Origin: Tumebacillus avium
GTDB taxonomy: Bacteria; Bacillota; Bacilli; Tumebacillales; Tumebacillaceae
Length of the DNA stretch: 64,000 nt
NCBI RefSeq assembly: GCF_002162355.1
Contig: NZ_CP021434.1
Span: 4,828,001-4,892,000 of the forward strand
Direction: 5' to 3'
Part shown: positions 46,296 to 53,537 of the stretch, piece after piece
How the letters are laid out: every line of letters starts with the position of its first letter
Numbering within the stretch: position 1 is the first letter of the stretch
Program-made: the position numbers and the translations under genes
Notes under the pieces: model-generated
Database searches by the model: none
What the model was told of the DNA's origin: nothing
What the model saw: the letters and a program-made list of their open reading frames with translations, nothing else

Positions 46296-47219
46296 TTGTC
46301 ATTGAGCCGCAAGATCGTACTCTCTGTGGCCGGCAACAAGCTGGTCAGCGGGTTCATTAAAAAATATGGCATGCGTCTTGGTGCAGCTCGCTTTGTGGCC
46401 GGTGAAACGTTGAAGGAAGCGATTGAACAGGTCCGTCTGCTGAACAACGACGGTCTGGTGGTCACGCTGGATCATCTGGGCGAGTTCGTGTTTGATGAAC
46501 ATGAGGCTTTTGCTTCGACGCAGGCTTGTTTGGACGTGCTGGACGCGATTCATGCAAGCGGTGTCAAATCGAACATGTCGCTGAAGATGACATCGCTGGG
46601 TCTGGACTTGAGCAAGGAACTGTGCATGAAGCATATGCGCATGATCTTGGACAAGGCGCGCGAACTGGACAATTTCGTTCGCATCGATATGGAGGACTAC
46701 GCTCATATTGATGTGACGATGGAGATCTTTGATGAACTGAAGCGTGAATACGGGAAGCATGTGGGTCTGGTCATCCAGGCTTATCTGTACCGCACGGTGG
46801 ATGACATGAAGCGCTTGGAGACGGAGTTTGAGTCGATGAACTTGCGTCTGGTGAAGGGCGCTTATCTGGAGTCGCCGAAGGTGGCTTATCCGGATATGGC
46901 GGATGTGAACAAGAACTATCTGAAGATCATTGAGATGCACTTGTTGTCGGGGCACTACTCGGCGGTGGCTTCTCATGATGATATGGTGATCAACTGGACG
47001 AAGGAATTTGTGAAGAAGCACAACATTCCGAATGAACAGTTTGAGTTCCAGATGCTGTATGGGGTTCGCCCGGAGACGCAGCGTGAGTTGGTGCGTGAAG
47101 GCTATACCATGCGGGTGTATGTTCCTTATGGGAATGACTGGTATGGTTACTTCTCTCGCCGCATTGCGGAGCGTCCGGCGAATGCGCTGTTTATCATCAA
47201 GAACATGTTCAGAAAATAG
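46296..47219 (+). CDS. Proline dehydrogenase
   Basis: 307 aa from a TTG at 46296, chosen because GTGGGG sits 9 bases before it; an upstream GTG at 46281 is in frame. The FAD-dependent TIM barrel is visible: VVTLDHLGEFV (about 54), SNMSLKMTSLGLDLS (about 88), FVRIDMEDYAHID (about 125) and LRLVKGAYLESPKVAYPD (about 187), then the C-terminal YVPYGNDWYGYFSRRIAERP with its paired Arg residues. It oxidises proline to pyrroline-5-carboxylate for RocA. A -10-like TATACT lies at 46231. Confidence 0.93.
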   Translation: MSLSRKIVLSVAGNKLVSGFIKKYGMRLGAARFVAGETLKEAIEQVRLLNNDGLVVTLDHLGEFVFDEHEAFASTQACLDVLDAIHASGVKSNMSLKMTSLGLDLSKELCMKHMRMILDKARELDNFVRIDMEDYAHIDVTMEIFDELKREYGKHVGLVIQAYLYRTVDDMKRLETEFESMNLRLVKGAYLESPKVAYPDMADVNKNYLKIIEMHLLSGHYSAVASHDDMVINWTKEFVKKHNIPNEQFEFQMLYGVRPETQRELVREGYTMRVYVPYGNDWYGYFSRRIAERPANALFIIKNMFRK

Positions 47220-47228
47220 AAAAACAAG

Positions 47229-47257
47229 AGCCTGTCCCGGTGGGACAGGCTTTTTTT
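47229..47257. terminator. Bidirectional terminator
   Basis: A 10-bp stem AGCCTGTCCC / GGGACAGGCT with a 3-nt loop, followed by seven T, between convergent genes. Confidence 0.85.
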
Positions 47258-47267
47258 GTGCAGTCGG

Positions 47268-48659
47268 TTAGTTGTTTCCTGTTAGTTTGCGGATGTCGAG
47301 CAGGTCGTGGAGTTGGGTCTCGTCGAGACCTTGCTCTTTGGCTACGTCGCGGACCGTTTTGTTGGTTTTGTAGGCGGTTTTGGCGATGTCGGCCGCTTTG
47401 TCGTAGCCGACGAGCGGGTTGAGCGAGGTCGCCAGGGCGGTGCTCATTTCGGCGTAGTGGAGACAACGCTCGGCATCTGCTTCGATGCCGGTGACACACT
47501 TTTCGGTGAAGGCGCAGATGCCATTGGCAAGGATATGGATCGATTGCAGGAGGTTGTAGGCCATGACGGGCATCATGACGTTGAGTTCGAGCTGGGACTG
47601 CCCTCCTGCTGATGCGACACAGGCGTCAAAGCCTATAACTTGGTGGCAGATCATGTTCATCATTTCGGCCATGACCGGGTTGACTTTGCCGGGCATGATC
47701 GACGATCCGGGCTGCACCGGCGGCAGTTTGATTTCGGCGATGCCGGTGCGCGGGCCGGAGGAGAGCAGGCGCAGGTCGTTGGCGATTTTGTTCACGGTGA
47801 TCGCGAGCGATCTCAAGGTGCCGCTGACTCCAACGGCCGCCTCCGGGTTCTGGACGAAAGTGAAGAAGTTTTGCGGTGGGACGAAGCCCAGTCCCGTCTC
47901 TTCGCCGATGAAACGGATCGCTTTGTCGGAGTAGTCGGGGTGGGCGTTGATGCCGGTGCCGACCGCATTGCCGCCGAGGCCGATTTCGAGCAGGGCTCGG
48001 GATGTTTTTTCGAGCTGGGTGCGGCGGTTGGAGATCGCTTGGGCATAGCCCGCGAACTCTTGGCCGAGGCGGATCGGGACGGCATCTTGGAGATGGGTCC
48101 GGCCTGATTTGACGATGTGGTCGAACTCTTTGGCTTTGAGGGTCAGCGCGTCTTCGAGACGCTTGAGCACGGGAAGGAGATCGTGGTAGATGCCTTCCAT
48201 GGCCGCAATGTTCATCGCCACATGGATCGTGTCGTTGGTGGACTGGGCCATGTTGACGTGGTCGTTCGGATGAACGACCGCGGAGTCCCCTCTTTGGCCG
48301 CCGAGCAGTTCGGATGCTCGGGACGCGATCACTTCGTTGGCGTTCATGTTCTGGGACGTCCCTGCCCCGGCTTGGTAGACATCGACGACAAACTCGCTGT
48401 CGAAGTCGCCGTTGATCACTTCCTGGGCAGCAGAAATGATCGCGTTGGCGATCTCGGTGTTCAGATCGCCAACATCGCGGTTGGCACGGGCGGCGCACAG
48501 TTTGATGATGCCTTGGGCGCGGATGAACCGGCGCGGCAGACGCAGGCCGGAGATCGGGAAGTTATGTCTGGCCCGCTCAGTCTGGGGGCCGTAATAGGCA
48601 TCGATTGGGACTTTGACTTCGCCGAGGGAATCGCGCGAGATACGGAATTGTTCGTTCAT
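47268..48659 (-). CDS. aspA: Aspartase/fumarase family lyase, probably aspartate ammonia-lyase
   Basis: 463 aa. The start at 48659 overlaps the stop of the HAD phosphatase as ATGA; an open frame further upstream is an artefact. The family signature loop GSSIMPGKVNPVMAEMMN (about 315) and HPNDHVNMAQSTNDT (about 135) are clear. QAGAGTSQNMNANEV (about 98) reads like aspartase rather than the GSGTQSNMN of class II fumarase, but GTGINAHPDY is shared with fumarases. It splits aspartate to fumarate and ammonia, or hydrates fumarate. It lies next to proline-to-glutamate genes. Confidence 0.85.
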   Translation of the reverse strand: MNEQFRISRDSLGEVKVPIDAYYGPQTERARHNFPISGLRLPRRFIRAQGIIKLCAARANRDVGDLNTEIANAIISAAQEVINGDFDSEFVVDVYQAGAGTSQNMNANEVIASRASELLGGQRGDSAVVHPNDHVNMAQSTNDTIHVAMNIAAMEGIYHDLLPVLKRLEDALTLKAKEFDHIVKSGRTHLQDAVPIRLGQEFAGYAQAISNRRTQLEKTSRALLEIGLGGNAVGTGINAHPDYSDKAIRFIGEETGLGFVPPQNFFTFVQNPEAAVGVSGTLRSLAITVNKIANDLRLLSSGPRTGIAEIKLPPVQPGSSIMPGKVNPVMAEMMNMICHQVIGFDACVASAGGQSQLELNVMMPVMAYNLLQSIHILANGICAFTEKCVTGIEADAERCLHYAEMSTALATSLNPLVGYDKAADIAKTAYKTNKTVRDVAKEQGLDETQLHDLLDIRKLTGNN

Positions 48660-49183
48660 GCTGGCTGTCCCCCCTCTTGGCTCAGGATCAGGTCGGCCGC
48701 TGCGACGAGCGTCGGGACGCTGTAGTCGGCCTGGGCGAATGGCTCGCCGATGAAGATGGTCTTGGCGCCCGCTTTTTGACCGGCGTAGACGTCGGTGTCG
48801 CGGTCGCCGACCATGTAGCTTTGTTTGACGTCGATGTTGTATTTTTCGGCGAGGTCGAGGATCATTTTCGGCTCGGGTTTGCGGCACGCACAGTTGGATT
48901 TGGGCTTGTGCGGGCAATAGGCGATCTCGTCGAGGATCGCCCCGTCCTGCTCCAGTTCGCGCTCCATTTTGTCGTGGACGGCGCGGAGGTTATCTTCTTT
49001 CATGAAGCCAAGGCCAACTCCCCCTTGGTTGGTGACGACAAATACTTTATAGCCCGCGTCGTTAAGCTTTTTGATCGCTTTGCCGACGCCGGGAAATAGG
49101 ATGAGATCTTCGGGCGTGTTGACATAGGTGACATGGTCGTTGATCACGCCGTCGCGATCGAGAAAGACTGCTTTGTCTGCCAT
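48656..49183 (-). CDS. HAD-IIIA phosphatase, GmhB-like
   Basis: 175 aa. The catalytic FLDRDGVIND (residues 7-16) carries both HAD aspartates, VVTNQGGVG (about 50) is motif II, a four-residue zinc-binding cluster is seen in YCPHKPKSNCACRKPEP (about 94-110), and YMVGDRDTDVYAG (about 127) is the acidic motif. This matches D-glycero-D-manno-heptose-1,7-bisphosphate 7-phosphatase, which serves glycan nucleotide-heptose synthesis. It is coupled to aspA by ATGA, which is metabolically unexpected. Confidence 0.85.
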   Translation of the reverse strand: MADKAVFLDRDGVINDHVTYVNTPEDLILFPGVGKAIKKLNDAGYKVFVVTNQGGVGLGFMKEDNLRAVHDKMERELEQDGAILDEIAYCPHKPKSNCACRKPEPKMILDLAEKYNIDVKQSYMVGDRDTDVYAGQKAGAKTIFIGEPFAQADYSVPTLVAAADLILSQEGGQPA

Positions 49184-49296
49184 TTCGTGACTACCTCCTT
49201 CAATCTGTAGGTTTCCCCCAACGCTTGTGCGTAGTCCCTCTTTTGTCTGGGTAGGCTAAAGCTGACAGAATCAGTCAAAGGAGGGAATGCTGACAG

Positions 49297-50025
49297 ATGG
49301 CAATGAAAGCAAAACGTGTGGTTGGCGCGGCCCTGGCCTTGGCTGTGCTTCTCTCGCCACTGACCGCAGCGGCGAACCCGGACAAGATGAGCAAAGGCGA
49401 ACACCGCCAACTGCAGGACCTGACGGAGAAAAGCGGCGGCACGATCCAGATCCGCTGGGATCAGAAACGCGGGACGCCAAGCTTTATTTCGGGCAAGCTG
49501 TCGAAGCCGCTGCGCGGTGAACCGATGGAACAGGCTGTAAAGTTTATGGATACGGTGAAGTCCCTGTATCATTTTGATTCGGCGAAAAAGACGTTCCGGC
49601 TGCGCAAGGTGCAGAAGGACGAACTGGGCATCACGCACGTGCGTCTCGCTCATCTCTGCAACAACATTCCGGTGTGGGGCGATGAGCTGATCGTGCACAT
49701 CGATAAGGACGGAATCGTGCGCTCGGTGAACGGCGAGTTTACGCCCGATATGGGGAAAAATACGGAACGGATTCAGAAGCCGACTTTGAACTCGGATCAG
49801 GCGATTCAGAAGGCGCTGGATGAGGTGAAACCGAAGCAGTTGGACGGAAAACCGACCGCTGGGCTGTTTTACTTCCCCTACCCGGAGCCGGATGTGGTGA
49901 CGCTGGTCTATGTGGTGACGATCCGCGACATGAGCGCACCTGCGGAGTGGAAAGTGTTTGTCGATGCGGTGAGCGGCGATGTGGTGCACAAATACAACAA
50001 TCTCAAGTTTAAGCAAAAAAGATAG
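49297..50025 (+). CDS. Secreted FTP/PepSY propeptide-like protein without a protease domain
   Basis: 242 aa. The signal peptide covers residues 1-26 (TAAAN end). The rest matches the propeptide of thermolysin-type proteases: an FTP-like part (PSFISGKLSKPLRGEP, about 64-79; LYHFDSAKKTFRLRKVQKDELG, about 88-110; VPVWGDELIVHID-like IPVWGDELIVHID, about 125) and a PepSY-like part (about 165-235, ending WKVFVDAVSGDVVHKYN). The HExxH metalloprotease domain is absent and the stop is clean. GGAGGG precedes the ATG. It could inhibit or assist folding of an M4 protease made elsewhere. Confidence 0.75.
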   Translation: MAMKAKRVVGAALALAVLLSPLTAAANPDKMSKGEHRQLQDLTEKSGGTIQIRWDQKRGTPSFISGKLSKPLRGEPMEQAVKFMDTVKSLYHFDSAKKTFRLRKVQKDELGITHVRLAHLCNNIPVWGDELIVHIDKDGIVRSVNGEFTPDMGKNTERIQKPTLNSDQAIQKALDEVKPKQLDGKPTAGLFYFPYPEPDVVTLVYVVTIRDMSAPAEWKVFVDAVSGDVVHKYNNLKFKQKR

Positions 50026-50054
50026 TTGACAAGCAAAATCAATCTCTCTATACT
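50026..50054 (+). promoter_or_regulatory. Sigma-A promoter of the pheA T-box operon
   Basis: TTGACA at 50026-50031 and TATACT at 50049-50054 with an ideal 17-base spacer. The -35 starts one base after the preceding stop codon. Confidence 0.85.
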
Positions 50055-50318
50055 TCACTGTAATCAAACAACGCAAGCGTTGATGAGGACCTGTAGACAG
50101 GAGCTCTCGTGTCAGAGAGCCGCCCCTTGGCTGTGAGGGCGGTACGAACTCTTCGTCGAAATTTCGCCTCGGAGCTTTGCTTTTGAACGGCTTTTGACTT
50201 CTTGAGAAGCCTGGTAGAGAGCGACGGCTGGTCATCGTTACCCGACCGGGTCTTTGAGACTGGATGAGTCCGCCTTTCGCGAGAAAGCCGGAGCAGCTGA
50301 GTGGTACCGCGAGATTTC

Positions 50319-50366
50319 GCCTCAGCATCGAACTTGTATGCACAAGTTCGGTGCTGAGGCGTTTTT
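50319..50366 (+). terminator. T-box terminator 1
   Basis: Stem GCCTCAGCA...GAACTTG / CAAGTTC...TGCTGAGGC followed by GTTTTT; its 5' arm overlaps the first antiterminator. Confidence 0.85.
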
Positions 50367-50448
50367 GATTTGGGTTCCCCTGGCCAGTGTGAAAGACGAG
50401 TTGAGTCCGCCCTTCCGAGAGGAGGCGGAGAAGCTGAGTGGTACCGCG

Positions 50449-50511
50449 ATCCCTCGTCTCAGCAATCGAGCGCCTTTGGTGCGCGTTCGATTGCCGGGCG
50501 GGGGATTTTTG
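50449..50511 (+). terminator. T-box terminator 2
   Basis: Stem CAATCGAGCGC / GCGCGTTCGATTG (one bulge) inside an outer ATCCC / GGGAT pairing, followed by TTTTT; its 5' arm overlaps the second antiterminator. Confidence 0.75.
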
Positions 50512-50540
50512 GATGGATGAGTTGAGAGGAGCGTGTGAAC

Positions 50541-51434
50541 ATGCAGCAAGTGGTTGCTTATCTGGGGCCGGGCGGAACGTTTACGGAGGTGGCAGCCCGT
50601 CACTTTTTCACCGGTCAGACTGCCCGGTTTGATCCCTACCCGAATATCTCGAACGTTTTGGATGCTGTGTCGGAGGGCCGGGCTGAGTATGGCGTGGTTC
50701 CGATCGAAAATTCGATCGAAGGCACGGTGACGATGACGATGGACTGGCTGATCCATCAGGTCGATCTGACGTTGAAAGCGGAGCTGACCCTGCCGATCTC
50801 CCAGCAGTTGATCTCGGCATCGCGCCGCGAGTTTCACGAAATCAAAAAAGTGTATTCGCACCCGCAGGCGGTCGCGCAATGCCGGATGTTTTTGCATCAG
50901 CATCTGCCCCATGCGGAGATTGAATACACTTCCAGTACGGCAGCCGCCGTGCAGTCGATGATGGAGCAGCCGGAACAGCCGTGGGCTGCGATTGGCACTC
51001 GCCTCGCCCGCTCTCTTTACCGGGCGGAATTCCTGGGAGAAGACATCCAGGATCATGATCACAACCAGACACGTTTTGTCATGGTCGGGACGGCAGACGC
51101 TCCCCTCCTGCAGCGAACGCAGGAAGACAAGGCCAAGAGCACCTATGCGATCCGGCTGAACTCCGATTATCCGGGAGCTTTGCACCGCGTGCTGTCCGCC
51201 TTTGCATCCCGGCAGCTCAACCTGACCAAGATCGAGTCGAGGCCGACGAAAAAGGAGCTCGGGAGCTATTACTTTATCCTCGATGTCGAACGGGACTGTC
51301 AGGATGAACGGCTTGCGTCGGCCATTGCCGAGATTGAGAAGCTTGGCTGCGATGTCCGCTGGTTTGGATCGTACCCGGTTTATCAGGATCAGCCGGTGAC
51401 AACATCAGTACCCCAAGGGAAAGGAGCACGATAG
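50541..51434 (+). CDS. pheA: Prephenate dehydratase
   Basis: 297 aa from the ATG at 50541 (GAGAGGAG 9 bases before; the GTG at 50535 is too close). The catalytic PDT domain has YLGPGGTFTEVAA (about 8-20), VVPIENSIEGTV (about 52-63) and the TSSTAAAV and NQTRFVMVG motifs (about 133, 174). The ACT domain follows (AIRLNSDYPGALHRVLSAFA, about 200; LTKIESRPTKKELGSYYF, about 228), where phenylalanine feedback inhibition acts. It converts prephenate to phenylpyruvate. The leader T-box and downstream chorismate mutase fit Phe synthesis. Confidence 0.95.
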   Translation: MQQVVAYLGPGGTFTEVAARHFFTGQTARFDPYPNISNVLDAVSEGRAEYGVVPIENSIEGTVTMTMDWLIHQVDLTLKAELTLPISQQLISASRREFHEIKKVYSHPQAVAQCRMFLHQHLPHAEIEYTSSTAAAVQSMMEQPEQPWAAIGTRLARSLYRAEFLGEDIQDHDHNQTRFVMVGTADAPLLQRTQEDKAKSTYAIRLNSDYPGALHRVLSAFASRQLNLTKIESRPTKKELGSYYFILDVERDCQDERLASAIAEIEKLGCDVRWFGSYPVYQDQPVTTSVPQGKGAR

Positions 51435-51435
51435 C

Positions 51436-51732
51436 ATGCTCGAATGTGTCAGCATTGAAGAAGTCCGGGATTGCATCGACCGGATCGATGATCAACTTGT
51501 ACGGCTGCTCGCAGAGCGCAGCGACTATGTCCAAATGGCGATGACGTTCAAGCATGATGCTTCGGAAGCGAACGTGCCCAGCCGCAACGAGGAGATCCTC
51601 GAACGGGTGCGCAACCTCTCCGTCGAATACGGCATGGACGCCGGGATCATCGATGCGGTCTACCGGACGATGATCGAAAAGTTTGTTTCCCTGCAACAGC
51701 AGCTCTTGTCAAAAAACGAGGGGCAGGATTAG
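51436..51732 (+). CDS. AroQ-class chorismate mutase
   Basis: 98 aa, all helical. The first helix IEEVRDCIDRIDDQLVRLLA (about 7-26) with ERSDYVQMAMTFKH (Arg and Lys, about 27-40), then VPSRNEEILERVRN (Arg, about 51-64), are the AroQ active-site helices; the general look is close to PchB-type chorismate mutase/isochorismate lyases. Behind pheA, separated by 1 base with AAGGAG inside the pheA end, chorismate mutase is the sensible role, feeding prephenate to PheA. Confidence 0.85.
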   Translation: MLECVSIEEVRDCIDRIDDQLVRLLAERSDYVQMAMTFKHDASEANVPSRNEEILERVRNLSVEYGMDAGIIDAVYRTMIEKFVSLQQQLLSKNEGQD

Positions 51733-52910
51733 ACGCGCTCGATCATCAGCGCAAGGCCCATGCCGCCGCCGATGCAGAGCGTGGCGATGCCTCGGGTCAG
51801 CCCCTTATGATGCAGTTCGTGTGCGAGGGTGGTGACGATGCGCGCGCCGGTTGCGCCGACGGGATGGCCCAGCGAGATGCCGGAGCCGTTGACGTTGACG
51901 ATGCTGCGGTCAAGGTCGAGCAGCTTTTCGACGGCGATGTATTGGGCGGCAAACGCCTCATTGATTTCCCAGAGGTCGATGTCGTCCTTGGTGAAGCCGG
52001 TCTGCTTCAGCAGTTTGTTCACAGCCGGGACCGGGCCGTAGCCCATCAGTTCGGGTTCGACGCCTGCGACAGCGCCGGCGATGATTTTGGCGAGCGGTGT
52101 GACGCCTAGCTCTTGGACTTTTTCTTCAGACATCAGGATGACGGCACACGCGCCGTCGTTGAGGCCGGATGCGTTGCCTGCGGTGACCGAACCTCCGTCG
52201 GTGTTGAAGGACGGACGCAGCTTGGCGAGCTTCTCGGCGGAGATGTCGGCGCGCGGGTGCTCGTCGCGGGTGACTTCTGCCGTTTTGCCGCGGCCGAGCT
52301 GCACGGTTACGGGCGAGATCTCTTTTTCAAAGCGGCCGGATTCCAGAGCGGCCAGCGCTTTTTGGTGCGATTCGAGCGCGAGGGTATCTTGCTCGTCGCG
52401 GGTGATGTTGTATTTTTCGGCGAGGTTCTCCGCCGTGTGGCCCATCATGTCGCCGGTCAGCGGGTCGGTCAGGCATTCCCAGACGGTGTCATAGACGGTG
52501 CTGTGCTGCAGGCGCTGGCCCCAGCGGTTTTGTTTGAGCACGTACGGCGAGGAGGACATGACTTCGACGCCGCCGGCGAGCACGATGTCCGCATAGCCGG
52601 TCTGGATCTGCTGCATGCCGGACAGGATCGCCTGCATGCCGGAGCCGCACTGGCGCTGGATGGTGTAGCCCGGTACGGTGTTCGGGAACCCGGCTTTCAG
52701 CGCGGCGGTGCGGGCGGTGTTCGGCTCGTCGGTGCGCTGGATGCAGTGGCCGAGGATGACTTCTTCGACCTGCGCTTTGTCGATGCCCGCGCGCTCGACC
52801 GCTGCGGTCAGCAGTTGCGCAGCCAGATCGGACGGCATCATGTCTTTAAAGGAACCGCCAAACGAAGTGATGGCGGAGCGGACGGCGGAGACGAGGTAGA
52901 CAGTTTTCAT
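51729..52910 (-). CDS. Acetyl-CoA C-acetyltransferase (thiolase)
   Basis: 393 aa. The acyl-accepting Cys is in QRQCGSGMQAIL (about 85-96), catalytic His in INEAFAAQYIA (about 343) and GSGISLGHPVGATGARI (about 345-361), and the second Cys in LCIGGGMGLALMIERV at the C-terminus (about 380). It is biosynthetic or degradative acetoacetyl-CoA thiolase; the two roles are not separable by sequence. Convergent with the chorismate mutase gene, overlapping it by 4 bp at the stops. Confidence 0.93.
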   Translation of the reverse strand: MKTVYLVSAVRSAITSFGGSFKDMMPSDLAAQLLTAAVERAGIDKAQVEEVILGHCIQRTDEPNTARTAALKAGFPNTVPGYTIQRQCGSGMQAILSGMQQIQTGYADIVLAGGVEVMSSSPYVLKQNRWGQRLQHSTVYDTVWECLTDPLTGDMMGHTAENLAEKYNITRDEQDTLALESHQKALAALESGRFEKEISPVTVQLGRGKTAEVTRDEHPRADISAEKLAKLRPSFNTDGGSVTAGNASGLNDGACAVILMSEEKVQELGVTPLAKIIAGAVAGVEPELMGYGPVPAVNKLLKQTGFTKDDIDLWEINEAFAAQYIAVEKLLDLDRSIVNVNGSGISLGHPVGATGARIVTTLAHELHHKGLTRGIATLCIGGGMGLALMIERV

Positions 52911-52978
52911 GAAGATCTCTCCCTTTTCCTGTAGATTCGAAGTTGTCTGGGTATTTCGTGTAGTTCTATAGTAGTCTT

Positions 52979-53491
52979 TTAGACTGGTGAGTTCAATATT
53001 TTTTCAAAGAAGACGCGGTCGTAGTGCAAGCCAAAGCGGCTGACCGGTTCGCGGCGGGTCTCGGTGAAGCCGATGCGCTTGTAGAAGGTGACGAGCCCGG
53101 TGAGCAGGCCGGTGGTGAAGAGCGTGAGTTTGGCATAGCCTTCTGTGCGGGCGATTTCTTCGGCTTGTTGGATGATGGCGGTGCCGAGGCTCCTTCCTTG
53201 GTGGTCGGGGTGGACGCCGAGCATGCGCAGCATGAGGCCGTCAGCTGTGGCTTCGAGCAGCACGGCGGCGATGCAATGTCCGTCTTCGAGGGCAAGGAGC
53301 CAGCGGTTGCCTGCTCCCAGCTCTTTTTCGATCATCGGGAGGCCCCAGAAGCTGTCGTCCGTTTCGTAGGCGGCGGTGTAGGTGCCGAGGTTGATGTAGA
53401 TTTTGCGCCAGGACTCTTTGATGACGTGCGCGAATTGAGTTTGCAGGTCTGGCGCGAGTTGGTCAAGGGATGAGATGATGGTCATTTTCAT
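52979..53491 (-). CDS. GNAT family N-acetyltransferase
   Basis: 170 aa (from 53485 if the second ATG is used). The acetyl-CoA site is LRMLGVHPDHQGRSLGTAII (about 91-110), with ATADGL strand 4 before it and LTFYKRIGFTETRREP after it, typical of GNAT motifs A and B. The substrate is unknown. A terminator-like hairpin separates it from the hydrolase gene upstream. Confidence 0.85.
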   Translation of the reverse strand: MKMTIISSLDQLAPDLQTQFAHVIKESWRKIYINLGTYTAAYETDDSFWGLPMIEKELGAGNRWLLALEDGHCIAAVLLEATADGLMLRMLGVHPDHQGRSLGTAIIQQAEEIARTEGYAKLTLFTTGLLTGLVTFYKRIGFTETRREPVSRFGLHYDRVFFEKILNSPV

Positions 53492-53504
53492 AGTTCCAGC
53501 ATAA

Positions 53505-53537
53505 CGAAAGGCCTCGACCGAAGTCGAGACCTTTTTT
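53505..53537 (-). terminator. Terminator of the lipase-like gene
   Basis: On the minus strand AAAGGTCTCGAC / GTCGAGGCCTTT with a TTCG loop. The T run is short. Confidence 0.65.

Larger units (their letters stand above)
50070..50515 (+). promoter_or_regulatory. T-box leader with one Stem I and two tandem antiterminator/terminator modules (Phe)
   Basis: Fills the 515-base gap before pheA. Stem I starts near GTTGATGAGGAC (50079) and includes a CAGAGAGC apical strand at 50113. The loop CGAAATTTCGCC at 50158-50169 places a Phe codon (TTC at 50163-50165, or TTT one base earlier) in the specifier position by comparison with glyQS-type leaders. The T-box core GTGGTACCGCG occurs twice, at 50301-50311 and 50438-50448. 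Each copy is preceded by a similar stem and followed by its own terminator. Uncharged tRNA-Phe should allow read-through. Confidence 0.85.

Noticed and set aside
48660..48917. N-terminal extension of the aspartase frame
   Set aside because: It reads through the HAD phosphatase gene in another frame, is Arg/Pro-rich and lacks a ribosome site; the ATG at 48659 begins the conserved domain.
50152..50154. TTC in GAACTCTTCG as the T-box specifier
   Set aside because: The later CGAAATTTCGCC loop aligns better with the specifier loop and flank length of glyQS-type leaders; both would read Phe, so the conclusion does not change.
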